64,000 bases of DNA from an uncultured Lachnospiraceae bacterium (GTDB taxonomy: Bacteria > Bacillota > Clostridia > Lachnospirales > Lachnospiraceae). Shown piece by piece: positions 55,653 through 64,000 of the stretch (position 1 is the first letter of the stretch; every line of letters begins with the position of its first letter). The notes beneath the pieces were generated by a model that did no database searches, was not told the DNA's origin, and saw nothing but the letters and a program-made list of their open reading frames with translations. The translations under genes were made by a program, and so were the position numbers. Location of the stretch: assembly GCA_947588845.1 (NCBI GenBank), contig CANQAR010000002.1, forward strand, positions 86,988-150,987, in the 5' to 3' direction.

Positions 55653-56654
55653 TCAGCTCTCCTGTATCCTGCCGTTTTTGGAAGTCAGCTCGACGAATTT
55701 TCCGGTCCCGACCGCAACGACTGTCATGGGATCCTCCGCCGTCACCGTGTTGATCCCCGTATGTGCCTCAATCAGTTCCTCAAGTCCGGACAGCAGGGCG
55801 CCGCCCCCCGTCAGCACAATCCCCCGGTCGACAACATCAGCGGCAAGCTCCGGAGGCGTCCGTTCCAGAACACTGTGCACCGCGTCCACAATCTGGCCGG
55901 TAACTTCCTTCAGCGCATCCCTCGTATCCTCGGAAGTAACGCGGATTGTCTTTGGAAGTCCTGTCACAAGATCCCTCCCTTTGACCTCCATCACCTTCGG
56001 CTCCGGCTTCTCAAAAGCGGTTCCGATTGTAATCTTGATCTCCTCCGCCGTCTGCTCTCCGATCATCAGATTGTATTTTTTCCGGACATATTTCACGATC
56101 GCGTCGTCAAAATCATCGCCCGCCACCTTGATCGAGGTACTGACGACGATCCCATCAAGCGAAATCACCGCAATATCGCTCGTCCCTCCTCCGATATCCA
56201 CGATCATATTGCCGCATGGCCGCGAAATATCGATTCCGGCTCCAATCGCGGCCGCAATCGGCTCTTCTATGATATGCACTTCCCGCGCTCCCGCCTGATA
56301 AGTCGCATCCTCGACCGCTTTTTTCTCCACCTCGGTGACGCTGCTCGGCACACAGATGCTTACCCGCGGTTTCCGAAACGACATCTTGCCGATCGCTTTT
56401 TGAATAAAATGCTTCAGCATCTGTTCCGTCACCGTATAATCCGAGATAACGCCTTTGCGCATTGGGCGGACCGCGATCACATTTCCCGGCGTTCTCCCCA
56501 GCATCAGGCGCGCCTCTTCCCCGATCGCCTTGATCCTGTTTGTATCTCTGTCGTACGCCACAACAGAAGGTTCCTTCAAAACAACACCTTTTCCTTTCAC
56601 ATACACCAGTATGCTCGCCGTCCCCAGATCAATCCCGACATCCGTCGCCGCCAT
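55653..56654 (-). CDS. mreB: Actin-like cell-shape protein MreB/Mbl
   Basis: 333 residues, full-length MreB family. Actin motifs: VGIDLGTASILVYVKGKG (phosphate 1), IVDIGGGTSDIAVISL (phosphate 2), VLTGGGALLSGLEELI (adenosine). It guides side-wall peptidoglycan synthesis under the membrane. No mreC/mreD adjoin it, as for Mbl or MreBH in Bacillus. Ribosome site AAGGGG. A probable promoter with an extended -10 (TGATACAAT) is seen upstream near 56725. Confidence 0.95.
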   Translation of the reverse strand: MAATDVGIDLGTASILVYVKGKGVVLKEPSVVAYDRDTNRIKAIGEEARLMLGRTPGNVIAVRPMRKGVISDYTVTEQMLKHFIQKAIGKMSFRKPRVSICVPSSVTEVEKKAVEDATYQAGAREVHIIEEPIAAAIGAGIDISRPCGNMIVDIGGGTSDIAVISLDGIVVSTSIKVAGDDFDDAIVKYVRKKYNLMIGEQTAEEIKITIGTAFEKPEPKVMEVKGRDLVTGLPKTIRVTSEDTRDALKEVTGQIVDAVHSVLERTPPELAADVVDRGIVLTGGGALLSGLEELIEAHTGINTVTAEDPMTVVAVGTGKFVELTSKNGRIQES

Positions 56655-56833
56655 ATAAAAACCCCTTTCTTTTCCTCATACTCCTGCCATAAACTGCCGT
56701 CCGGCTCCTGCTCTTTCCCATTGTATCATGGTTAGTTCCAAATGGGAATTCACTAAATTATTTCTTAACTATTTTTTCTTTTTCTTTAGAAAATGAACAC
56801 ATTTCAAACACAATTGTCATGTATGATAGACAC

Positions 56834-56932
56834 ATATTAGCGAACAGCTAATATTTCATAACTCACACTTGGCAGCCCCCACACGCTGCCAGGTACTCCC
56901 TCAAATATTTTCGTGTATGAGTTGGGTCTCAT
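56834..56932. ncRNA. Candidate structured RNA between mreB and uvrA
   Basis: Within the 369-base gap, three helices: ATATTAGC-GAACA-GCTAATAT (56834-56854); an outer stem AACTCA (56860-56865) with TGAGTT (56918-56923), extended by CAC/GTG; and inside it TGGCAGC/GCTGCCA (56870-56876, 56885-56891). ATGAG (56917-56921) can instead pair with CTCAT (56928-56932), a switch-like alternative. Read on plus it ends at the terminator at 56976; read on minus it would be an mreB leader. No known family was recognised. Confidence 0.3.
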
Positions 56933-56975
56933 GCACAAAGCAAACATTTTTCAACCCAAATTTTTCTCTTTCCGG

Positions 56976-57003
56976 AAAAAGCCTGACGCAAGTCAGGCTT
57001 TTT
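56976..57003. terminator. Terminator after uvrA (possibly bidirectional)
   Basis: AAAAAGCCTGA (56976-56986) pairs with TCAGGCTTTTT (56993-57003). It lies 20 bases after the uvrA stop in the minus direction, and would equally end a plus-strand transcript from the preceding gap. Confidence 0.85.
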
Positions 57004-57023
57004 CTTACTGTGTAACTGAAACT

Positions 57024-59879
57024 TTACTGTATTTTCTCTCTCTCAAGATATTTCTTCACATACTGCCCGGTATAGGACTGCGGATTCTCCGCCACCTCTT
57101 CCGGAGTACCGGCCGCAATGATCGTTCCGCCGCGGTCCCCTCCTTCCGGACCGATATCGATAATATAATCCGCCGTTTTGATGACATCGAGATTATGTTC
57201 GATCACAATCACGGTATTGCCGCCCTCCGCAAGCCTGCGCAGAATATCCACAAGCTTATGGACGTCCGCAAAATGAAGACCGGTCGTCGGTTCGTCAAGG
57301 ATGTAGATGGTACGTCCGGTGCTCCTGCGGCTGAGTTCTGCCGCAAGCTTGATCCTCTGCGCCTCGCCGCCGGACAGCGTCGTCGAGGGCTGGCCCAGCT
57401 TGATATAGGAAAGCCCGACATCATAGAGCGTCTCAATCTTTCTGCGGATCGAAGGAACATGGTCAAAAAACTTCAAAGCCTCCTCCACAGTCATCTCCAG
57501 CACATCGTAGATGGATTTCCCCTTGTATTTTACTTCCAGCGTCTCCCGGTTGTAGCGCCTGCCGTGGCAGACTTCGCAGGGAACGTAAACATCCGGAAGA
57601 AAGTGCATCTCGATCTTGAGAATCCCGTCGCCGCTGCAGGACTCGCAGCGCCCGCCTTTAATATTAAAGCTAAAACGGCCCTTCTTGTAGCCGCGCGCTT
57701 TCGCGTCTGCCGTCGCCGCAAACAGATCACGGATCTGATCAAACACGCCTGTGTAAGTCGCCGGATTGGAGCGCGGCGTGCGCCCAATCGGGGACTGATC
57801 AATGCTGATCACCTTATCCAGCTGTTCCATGCCGATCATTTCCGTATGTTTGCCCGGAATCGTGCGCGCGCGGTTGAGATCGCGCGCCAGCCGTTTATAC
57901 AGAATCTCATTGACAAGAGAACTCTTTCCGGAACCGGACACGCCCGTCACACAGGTCATGACGCCAAGCGGAAACCTCACAGTAATCTTTTTCAGATTGT
58001 TCTCCTGCGCCCCTCTTACCTCCAGCCAGCCTGTCGGTTCGCGCCGTTTCGCCGGCACAGGAATACTGAGCTTTCTGCTGAGATACGCGCCGGTAATCGA
58101 GTTTTCATTTTTCATGATCTCTTCTGCCGTCCCCTGCGCGATCACCTCGCCGCCGTGTTCCCCGGCGCCCGGCCCGATATCAATGACGCAGTCGGCGGCC
58201 AGCATCGTATCCTCATCATGCTCTACTACAATTAAAGTATTTCCCAGATCCTTCAGATTATTCAATGTTCTGAGCAGCTTGTCATTATCCCGCTGATGGA
58301 GGCCGATGCTCGGCTCATCCAGAATATACGCGACGCCCACCAGACCGGAACCGATCTGCGTCGCCAGACGGATTCTCTGTGCCTCGCCGCCGGACAGTGT
58401 ACCGGTCGCCCTCGCAAGACTCAGGTACTCCAGACCGACATCCACCAGAAAACCAATCCGCGCGCGGATCTCCTTCAATACCTGATGACCGATCCGCTCC
58501 TGCTGAGCGGTCAGCTTCATCTCCTTCAAAAACTGCTGCAGATTTCCGACCGGCATTGCCGTAATCTCATAGATATTCTTATCGCTGACTGTCACCGCGA
58601 GGGCGGACTTTTTCAGCCTCTGTCCTTTGCAGAGCCTGCACGGCGTGATGCGCATAAACGTCTCGTACTCCTGCTTCATGGAATCGGAGCCTGTCTCACG
58701 GTAGCGTCTCTCCACATTCTTGATCAGACCCTCAAACGCCACGTCATAAACGCCGACTCCGCGCTGTCCTTTATAATGTACCTTCACCTCATGTCCGTTC
58801 GTCCCGTGGATCAGCACCTCGCGGACATGCTCCGGATAATCCTGAAACGGCGTGCCAAGATCAAATCCATATTCCTGCGCAAGCGCGTCGAGAATCGCCC
58901 TCGTGAAACTGCCCGGATCCGCGCAGGACTGCCAGCCCAGCACAGTGATTGCTCCGTCCAGGATACTCAGGGACTTGTCCGGAATCATCAGATCCTCGTC
59001 AAACTCCATCTTATATCCCAGGCCATAGCACTCCGGACAGGCGCCAAACGGATTGTTGAAGGAGAAGCTTCTCGGCTCAATCTCCTCAATCGCGATGCCG
59101 CAGTCCGGACAGGCAAAGCTCTGGCTGAAATTGATGGAATCCCCGTCCTGCACATCCACAATCGCAAGACCGTTCGCGAGATTCAGCGCCGTCTCAAGCG
59201 AATCCGTCAGACGCTTCTCAATACCCGCCTTGACCACAAGACGGTCCACCACGATCTGGATATTGTGCTTGATATTCTTTTCAAGCTTAATTTCTTCCGA
59301 CAATTCATACATATTCCCATCGATCAGTACCCGGACATAGCCGCTGCGCTTCGCCTGCTCCAGAAGCTTTGCATGCTCGCCCTTCCGGCCGCGCACGACC
59401 GGGGCCAGCACCTGAATACGGCTGCGCTCCGGCAACTCCAGGATCTGATCCACCATCTGGTCCACGCTCTGCTTCTGAATTGCCCGCCCGCACTTTGGAC
59501 AGTGCGGGATCCCGATGCGCGCGTACAGAAGCCGGAGATAATCGTAAATTTCCGTCACAGTCCCCACTGTCGAGCGCGGATTGCGGTTCGTCGATTTCTG
59601 ATCGATCGAGATCGCCGGAGGCAGTCCTTCAATGCTCTCCACATCCGGCTTTTCCATCTGTCCGAGGAACTGCCGCGCATAAGAGGACAGCGACTCCATA
59701 TAGCGCCGCTGCCCTTCCGCATAGATCGTATCAAACGCAAGCGAGGATTTACCCGAACCGGAAAGTCCAGTCAGCACAATAAACTGATTCCTCGGTATGT
59801 CGAGACTGATATTCTTCAGATTGTGCTCTTTCGCTCCCCTGATCCGGATAAGTCCTTTTTTATCCTTATAGATGTCCAT
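57024..59879 (-). CDS. uvrA: Excinuclease ABC subunit A
   Basis: 951 residues. Damage-recognition ATPase of nucleotide excision repair. Two ABC modules: [19 protein letters not shown] and [15 protein letters not shown], each with its signature ([28 protein letters not shown]). Zinc fingers CPKCGR, CPDCG/CPEC and [15 protein letters not shown] are present. Works with UvrB, encoded upstream. Confidence 0.97.
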   Translation of the reverse strand: MDIYKDKKGLIRIRGAKEHNLKNISLDIPRNQFIVLTGLSGSGKSSLAFDTIYAEGQRRYMESLSSYARQFLGQMEKPDVESIEGLPPAISIDQKSTNRNPRSTVGTVTEIYDYLRLLYARIGIPHCPKCGRAIQKQSVDQMVDQILELPERSRIQVLAPVVRGRKGEHAKLLEQAKRSGYVRVLIDGNMYELSEEIKLEKNIKHNIQIVVDRLVVKAGIEKRLTDSLETALNLANGLAIVDVQDGDSINFSQSFACPDCGIAIEEIEPRSFSFNNPFGACPECYGLGYKMEFDEDLMIPDKSLSILDGAITVLGWQSCADPGSFTRAILDALAQEYGFDLGTPFQDYPEHVREVLIHGTNGHEVKVHYKGQRGVGVYDVAFEGLIKNVERRYRETGSDSMKQEYETFMRITPCRLCKGQRLKKSALAVTVSDKNIYEITAMPVGNLQQFLKEMKLTAQQERIGHQVLKEIRARIGFLVDVGLEYLSLARATGTLSGGEAQRIRLATQIGSGLVGVAYILDEPSIGLHQRDNDKLLRTLNNLKDLGNTLIVVEHDEDTMLAADCVIDIGPGAGEHGGEVIAQGTAEEIMKNENSITGAYLSRKLSIPVPAKRREPTGWLEVRGAQENNLKKITVRFPLGVMTCVTGVSGSGKSSLVNEILYKRLARDLNRARTIPGKHTEMIGMEQLDKVISIDQSPIGRTPRSNPATYTGVFDQIRDLFAATADAKARGYKKGRFSFNIKGGRCESCSGDGILKIEMHFLPDVYVPCEVCHGRRYNRETLEVKYKGKSIYDVLEMTVEEALKFFDHVPSIRRKIETLYDVGLSYIKLGQPSTTLSGGEAQRIKLAAELSRRSTGRTIYILDEPTTGLHFADVHKLVDILRRLAEGGNTVIVIEHNLDVIKTADYIIDIGPEGGDRGGTIIAAGTPEEVAENPQSYTGQYVKKYLEREKIQ

Positions 59880-60003
59880 GATATTCTCCTGCTCTCCTTC
59901 TGTTTATTTCTGTGGGCAGCAAACCGGACGGCCATACCTGCATGGACACCCGGAAAATGCCGCGAAAATCAGCTGATTTGCCGCAGTCAGAAAAGTACCT
60001 GAC

Positions 60004-60324
60004 TCACTGCTGCTTCTGGTATTTTTTACGGATCACAAGTTCATACACTGCCATAAACGAGATTGCCCAGATCAGACTTCCCATCATCGAAAGCAGAATA
60101 AACGGCGAATTCTGATCCGCCAGCATCGGAATTCCCAGCAAGGCAAAAAGGAATCCAAATACACACCAGAGTTTGCCCATCGCGCGATTGTAATTCTTCA
60201 CATCAGTTACTTCAAACATTTTGGAATTTGCCCAGAAACCAACCGGCTTTCTGCTGAAAAAACAGCGGATTCCAAAACCAATAAACACACATCCCAACAA
60301 GGCCCACGGAATAAACCCTGCCAT
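60004..60324 (-). CDS. Small integral membrane protein (DUF3784/SdpI-like)
   Basis: 106 residues with three hydrophobic segments: ~3-22, ~50-70 and ~78-97. The loop KMFEVTDVKNYNRAMGKLW resembles DUF3784/SdpI-type small membrane proteins. Role unknown. Located between uvrA and uvrB in the same direction; AGGAGA-type ribosome site present. Confidence 0.65.
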   Translation of the reverse strand: MAGFIPWALLGCVFIGFGIRCFFSRKPVGFWANSKMFEVTDVKNYNRAMGKLWCVFGFLFALLGIPMLADQNSPFILLSMMGSLIWAISFMAVYELVIRKKYQKQQ

Positions 60325-60355
60325 ATTCTTCTCTCCTTTCCAGATATTTTCCTGC

Positions 60356-62356
60356 TCAGGAGTCCAGCTCCTGCAGATGCTTCTTCAGCGTTATCATCTG
60401 ATCTCTCAGCTCGGCGGCAGCCTCGAAATTCAGCTCCGACGCAGCTTTCTTCATCTGCTTCTGCACATCCGCAATCAGTTTCTCCAGTTCCTTGCGGTCC
60501 ATCGACTCCGGATCTTTCTCCATCTTCTGCTCCTCCTCGGCAATCTCCTTCGAGATGCTGATGAGGTCGCGCACCGCTTTTTTGATCGTCGTCGGCGTAA
60601 TCCCATGCTCCTGATTATAAGCTTCCTGAATCTCACGGCGGCGCTTCGTCTCCTCGATCGCGACTTTCATGGAATCCGTCATCATATCCGCGTACATGAT
60701 GACATGCCCCTGCGCGTTTCGCGCGGCGCGCCCGATCGTCTGGATCAGCGACACGGAAGAACGCAGAAAACCTTCCTTGTCCGCGTCCAGAATCGCGACA
60801 AGTGAAATCTCCGGGATGTCAAGACCTTCCCTGAGCAGATTAATGCCGACAAGCACATCAAATACATCAAGACGCATATCCCGAATGATCTCCGTCCGCT
60901 CCAGCGTATCGATATCCGAATGAAGATAGCGCACCCGAATCCCAACTTCCTTCATATAATCCGTCAGATCCTCCGCCATGCGCTTTGTCAGCGTCGTGAC
61001 CAGCACCTTATTCCCAGCCGCCGTCTCCTTGTTGATCTCACCGATCAGATCATCGATCTGTCCCTCGACCGGGCGCACCTCGACAAACGGATCGAGCAGA
61101 CCGGTCGGCCGGATGATCTGCTCTGCGCGCAGAAGTTCATGCTGCTCCTCATACTCTCCCGGCGTCGCCGAGACAAATAATATTTGATCAATTTTACTCT
61201 CAAACTCTTCAAAATTCAAGGGGCGGTTGTCCTTCGCGGACGGAAGCCGAAAGCCATAATCCACCAGCGTCGTCTTGCGCGACTGATCGCCGGCGTACAT
61301 GCTGCGCACCTGCGGGATCGTCTTGTGCGACTCATCTATAATAAGAAGAAACTCATCTCCAAAATAATCCATCAGCGTCATCGGCGTCGCTCCCGCCGGA
61401 AGCCCGGCCAGATGGCGTGAATAATTCTCGATCCCCGAGCAGAAACCTGTCTCTCGCAGCATCTCCACATCAAAATTCGTCCGCTCGGCAATTCTCTGCG
61501 CCTCAAGAAGCTTGTCCTCACTCTTGAAATACGCGACGCGCTCCTCCAACTCATCCTCGATCGCGCGGCACGCCTCAAGAATCTTCTCCATCGGCACCAC
61601 ATAATGAGAAGCCGGAAAGACCGCGATAAACTCCAGACGCTTTTTGACCGCTCCGGTCAGCACATCGATCTCCGTAATCCGATCGATCTCATCCCCGAAA
61701 AACTCCACCCTGTACGCATAATCATCCGTATCCGCCGGAAAAATCTCCAGCACATCGCCGTGAACCCGGAACGTACCGCGATGGAAATCCATCTCATTTC
61801 GTTCATACTGGATATCGATCAGCGCGCGCATGACATCATCCCTGTCGCGCTCCTGCCCCTGCCGCAGATAGACAACCAGCTCCTTGTAGTCCGCCGGGCT
61901 GCCGATGCCATAAATACACGAAACGCTCGACACAATGATGACATCCTTCCGCTCAACCAGAGAGGCCGTCGCGGAGAGGCGCAGCCGGTCAATCTCATCG
62001 TTGATCGCGGAATCTTTCGCAATATACGTGTCCGAAGACGGCACATACGCCTCCGGCTGATAATAATCATAGTAGGAAACAAAATACTCCACCGCGTTCT
62101 CCGGGAAGAACTCCTTGAACTCCCCGTACAGCTGCGCCGCGAGCGTCTTATTGTGCGCAAGTACCAAAGTCGGCTTATTCAAAGCCTGGATCACGTTCGC
62201 CATCGTGAATGTCTTGCCGGAACCCGTCACGCCCAGCAAAGTCTGGCACTGGTTGCCTTCCCTGAAGCCCTGGACCAGCTTTTCGATGGCCTGCGGCTGG
62301 TCGCCGGTGGGCTGGTATTCACTGTGTAATTTAAAGACATTTTGTGCATCCGGCAC
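60356..62356 (-). CDS. uvrB: Excinuclease ABC subunit B
   Basis: About 666 residues. Helicase-like damage verification subunit: Walker [16 protein letters not shown], beta-hairpin block [28 protein letters not shown], and a C-terminal UVR motif ([16 protein letters not shown]) that contacts UvrC. The likely start is GTG 62356, eight bases after GGAGG; an in-frame GTG at 62365 overlaps that ribosome site and is rejected. Confidence 0.96.
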   Translation of the reverse strand: MPDAQNVFKLHSEYQPTGDQPQAIEKLVQGFREGNQCQTLLGVTGSGKTFTMANVIQALNKPTLVLAHNKTLAAQLYGEFKEFFPENAVEYFVSYYDYYQPEAYVPSSDTYIAKDSAINDEIDRLRLSATASLVERKDVIIVSSVSCIYGIGSPADYKELVVYLRQGQERDRDDVMRALIDIQYERNEMDFHRGTFRVHGDVLEIFPADTDDYAYRVEFFGDEIDRITEIDVLTGAVKKRLEFIAVFPASHYVVPMEKILEACRAIEDELEERVAYFKSEDKLLEAQRIAERTNFDVEMLRETGFCSGIENYSRHLAGLPAGATPMTLMDYFGDEFLLIIDESHKTIPQVRSMYAGDQSRKTTLVDYGFRLPSAKDNRPLNFEEFESKIDQILFVSATPGEYEEQHELLRAEQIIRPTGLLDPFVEVRPVEGQIDDLIGEINKETAAGNKVLVTTLTKRMAEDLTDYMKEVGIRVRYLHSDIDTLERTEIIRDMRLDVFDVLVGINLLREGLDIPEISLVAILDADKEGFLRSSVSLIQTIGRAARNAQGHVIMYADMMTDSMKVAIEETKRRREIQEAYNQEHGITPTTIKKAVRDLISISKEIAEEEQKMEKDPESMDRKELEKLIADVQKQMKKAASELNFEAAAELRDQMITLKKHLQELDS

Positions 62357-62599
62357 AAATATCACCTCCAGTTTTCCTTCATTTCCATATTAAAAAAGTT
62401 CGCCTATTAACTTAAAATTCGTCGTGGCAAGTTTCATTTTTACGCCAAAAACACCTCATGACAAATTCAAGTCACCTTTTTCTATTTTTCGCGATAAAAC
62501 AGCACTGAATAAAACTATATGGACTATACAGCACGTATCATAACACAAAAGTCTTTTCCTGTACAGATATAAGTGAACAAACGTTCTCTCAGACCTGCA

Positions 62600-62928
62600 T
62601 GTATCATTTCTCTCACTCAATTCATCCATTGATATGGATGGAACGAGACGCATAATCTTATCAAACGACATGCTCCCATCCCTTATCATTCTTTCTGCTG
62701 TCGCCTTTTCTGTCTCATAAGCAACAGTTCACTCCACTTCATTGCCAAATAATACTTTTTCTTCCCCAATGGCAACATATCTCTCCACCGAGTAAAGTGC
62801 CCTGTTTCCTTTCATCACGTCATTCTCCATAATGAAAATGACATAATACTTTCCTTTGCAAACTGAATTTTTTGTAAAATCTCTGTCAAAGCAACAATGC
62901 TGTACGGCTTATTCCGTTTCTTCCACAT
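62600..62928 (-). pseudogene. Decayed PD-(D/E)XK nuclease family transposase
   Basis: Reading minus, ATG 62928 opens MWKKRNKPYSIVALTEIL, then the frame shifts to YYVIFIMENDVMKGNRALYS-VERYV, which resembles the VIFI-ENDV...YHIER block of PDDEXK_2 (PF12784) transposases. A stop (VE*) follows. The same frame then reads TEKATAERMIRDGSMSFDKI, like the C-terminal end of those proteins. The middle (HILYVNG part) and the catalytic start are missing. The 62366-62600 stretch between it and uvrB holds nothing I can support. Confidence 0.5.
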
Positions 62929-62935
62929 CGACCTC

Positions 62936-63100
62936 CTACACGTCGAATGTATCCTCTGCCCTGAGTTTCAGCCTCGTGGACAGGAATTTCTCGATGTCAA
63001 AGGCATTTCTTGGGTCTGCGTCCGCAGTATAACGGTAATTCGGGTGCTTCGTGATATCATATTTTTCCGACAGGGAAGAACGCACACCCCGCTGCAGCAT
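62936..63100 (-). pseudogene. Unidentified ORF remnant
   Basis: A frame open from at least ATG 63100 (and further upstream without a start) to TAG 62936. It has normal coding composition (ITKHPNYRYTADADPRNAF, then STRLKLRAEDTFDV). It is not recognised. It ends eight bases before the decayed transposase. Probably the 3' end of a lost gene. Confidence 0.3.
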
Positions 63101-63226
63101 CTTCCCGCACTTCGTAAAGATCGTGCCTTTCGGAGCGGTTCTGTCAAGACAGAATTTTAAAAAAGTTAATTTTTCCTAATTTGTGTTTATGACTACCTGT
63201 CTAATCGCATAGTTAAACGATTATTA

Positions 63227-63255
63227 TTGAAAAACACACGATTTCAAGATATAAT
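63227..63255 (+). promoter_or_regulatory. Antitoxin RNA promoter P1
   Basis: TTGAAA (63227-63232), 17 bases, TATAAT (63250-63255). Confidence 0.7.
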
Positions 63256-63306
63256 GGATTCGATCAATCAGAAATGGAAATATGGAAATAGCTAAAAAGA
63301 AAACAG

Positions 63307-63335
63307 TTGAAACCCTCTGAAAATTATGATATATT
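63307..63335 (+). promoter_or_regulatory. Antitoxin RNA promoter P2
   Basis: TTGAAA (63307-63312), 17 bases, TATATT (63330-63335); predicted start near 63342. Confidence 0.7.
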
Positions 63336-63341
63336 GAACTT

Positions 63342-63457
63342 AAAGAAGGACACCTGCTGATAACAGATGTCCCCCAGGACTACCGATAGACGGTTAGCCT
63401 GATATTAAGTGCTGAAATAGCCGCTTAGTTTGTCAGACGGGGCGGCTATTTTTGTGT
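63342..63457 (+). ncRNA. Candidate type I antitoxin RNA
   Basis: About 115 nt from P2 to the terminator. A 5' hairpin pairs GGACA with TGTCC (about 63348-63372). Then come GGACTACC and CGGTTAGCC (63377-63399), both also found in the toxin mRNA leader in the same sense. The 3' end is the terminator stem. It is convergent with, and overlaps the 3' end of, the toxin transcript, the arrangement of txpA/ratA-type systems. Confidence 0.55.
63415..63453. terminator. Terminator shared by convergent toxin and antitoxin RNAs
   Basis: AAATAGCCGC (63415-63424) pairs with GCGGCTATTT (63442-63451), loop 17. On plus it is followed by TTGTGTC within a T5 run. The toxin stop codon lies inside the stem on minus, where the T-run is weak (TATTTCAGC), so the toxin mRNA may read on into the antitoxin region. 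Confidence 0.8.
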
Positions 63458-63550
63458 CTTGTCATTATCTTTGCTGCCGATGGCGTATCCAAGACCGAAA
63501 CAGGTCAGGCACAAGCCAAGCACTGAAATCAATCCTTCAATCGTCAACAT
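63446..63550 (-). CDS. Small hydrophobic peptide, putative type I toxin
   Basis: 34 residues, too short for usual gene callers. MLTIEGLISVLGLC opens a single membrane segment (to about residue 24, FGLGYAIG), then a polar tail GSKDNDKTQK. Strong ribosome site AGGAGG ten bases before ATG 63550. Own promoter at 63741-63713 and a long folded leader. Small one-helix peptides with a charged tail, facing a convergent RNA, are typical of membrane-acting type I toxins in Firmicutes. Toxicity is inferred, not shown. Confidence 0.6.
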   Translation of the reverse strand: MLTIEGLISVLGLCLTCFGLGYAIGSKDNDKTQK

Positions 63551-63706
63551 TCGCTTCAGCCCTCCTTTCCCAGATTCCCTTGCGGGTTTCTATGTAAACG
63601 GAGGGGCGCACTGCGTCCGGTGGACGCAGGTTTTGCGCCGACCGAAACGGAGTGTAGAACACAGTCCCTCCGGAGAGGGCTAACCGCCTACCATCCTGGT
63701 AGTCCC
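63551..63706 (-). promoter_or_regulatory. Structured leader of the toxin mRNA
   Basis: About 155 nt. TTAGCCCTC (63683-63675) can pair with GAGGGCTGA (63564-63556), which covers the Shine-Dalgarno: 9 bp with one G-U. The same CCCTC can instead form CCCTC-TCCG-GAGGG. A long stem GGCGCA/TGCGCC enclosing CTGCGTCC-ACC-GGACGCAG (about 63605-63638) lies between. CTACCA-GGA-TGGTAG opens the leader. Confidence 0.55.
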
Positions 63707-63712
63707 AAAATG

Positions 63713-63741
63713 ATAGTAGCATACTTCGACAGGAATTTCAA
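63713..63741 (-). promoter_or_regulatory. Toxin gene promoter
   Basis: On minus, TTGAAA (63741-63736), 17 bases, TACTAT (63718-63713); start predicted near 63705 at GGGACTACC. Confidence 0.7.
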
Positions 63742-63784
63742 TTATATTTCTTTTCTGATCCTGAAAATAAGATTTACATTTGTT

Positions 63785-63900
63785 ACTGTTCACTCCCTTG
63801 CAGGTCGTGAACGTAACAACGCTTCGCGATACACAGAAATGCTGCTTTCGCAGCATTTCGCGCCTCAGACCTCGGGATTTCCGGGCAATCTGCCCGGAAA
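63785..63900. repeat. Hairpin cluster at the window end
   Basis: Three inverted repeats: GTTAC..TTCAC with GTGAA..GTAAC (about 63782-63817); GAAATGCTGC-TTTC-GCAGCATTTC (about 63836-63859); GATTTCCGGGCA-ATC-TGCCCGGAAATC (about 63876-63902). The minus frame that spans them is not a gene. Beyond 63903 I see no supported feature. Confidence 0.6.
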
Positions 63901-64000
63901 TCACCTCGAGCTTAGTGGGGATCTGAACCAATGTCATTAAGTTTAGGTAACGGGTTGGATTCTGTCATGGGGTCTAACCCATTTTTGATCTTTTTTATTT

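Noticed and set aside
62456..62689. 77-codon minus-strand frame taken as an intact gene
   Set aside because: Its first part is the C-terminal end of the decayed transposase; the rest has no coding character.
63680..63937. 85-codon minus-strand frame at the window end
   Set aside because: It runs through three hairpins and the toxin promoter; no ribosome site and no protein-like composition.
63903..64000. Possible insertion-sequence end at the window edge
   Set aside because: A short frame ending in LNDIGSDPH has an upstream stop within 35 codons, and no inverted repeat end is visible.
1..64000. CRISPR arrays
   Set aside because: No regularly spaced direct repeats with unique spacers; the only tandem repeats are inside coding sequence.

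Overview
The window looks like a chromosomal segment of a spore-forming Clostridia member, most likely Lachnospiraceae. The grounds are sporulation genes (yqfC, yqfD), the Firmicutes-type order rimP-nusA-rnpM-ylxQ-infB-rbfA-nrnA-truB-ribF, strong AGGAGG-type ribosome sites, frequent GTG/TTG starts and moderate GC. Almost all genes are on the minus strand, which suggests minus is the leading strand here. No genus can be named from the sequence alone.

Layout. 1-5.9 kb: a cut-off lipid-linked flippase, a DUF3048 protein and the yqfC-yqfD-phoH-ybeY set, with a sigma-E-like promoter in front of yqfC. 5.9-8.7 kb: methionine importer metQ-metN-metI behind a consensus sigma-A promoter. 8.7-13 kb: an M18 aminopeptidase and a very acidic repeat lipoprotein with SH3 and substrate-binding-like domains. 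13-25.6 kb: pnp, rpsO, then the translation/RNA block from ribF back to rimP, with a possible attenuator and a tRNA-Gly at its head. 25.7-33 kb: topoisomerase IV (parC, parE), a left-handed beta-helix protein and topB. 33-36.7 kb: asd, argH, queH. 36.9-38.5 kb: a plus-strand ABC importer pair without a binding protein. 38.5-41.5 kb: an amylosucrase-like GH13 enzyme divergent from a D-lactate dehydrogenase-type enzyme. 41.5-45.3 kb: cobT alone, then pyrF-pyrK-pyrD. 45.4-49.7 kb: surface polysaccharide genes and a repeat-bearing L,D-transpeptidase. 49.9-56.7 kb: cdaA-cdaR-HPr, comF, recD2, an mreB homologue. 57-62.4 kb: uvrA, a small membrane protein, uvrB.

The last 1.6 kb is accessory. It holds a decayed PD-(D/E)XK transposase, an unidentified ORF remnant, and what I read as a complete type I toxin-antitoxin locus: a 34-residue hydrophobic peptide gene on minus with its own promoter and a folded leader, converging on a short plus-strand RNA with two promoters and a terminator. 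The peptide gene is too short for routine ORF calling and is the best candidate for an undescribed system. Its leader can pair with its own Shine-Dalgarno, and the convergent RNA carries a sense-strand copy of that leader segment.

Other recurring structure: a two-hairpin intergenic element in three copies (33.05, 49.78, 53.36 kb) with one compensatory base change, and a short GCCCGC-GCGGGC hairpin just upstream of three minus-strand genes (1.45, 10.04, 45.32 kb). Positions, promoters and pairings were read by eye; no searches or folding programs were run.
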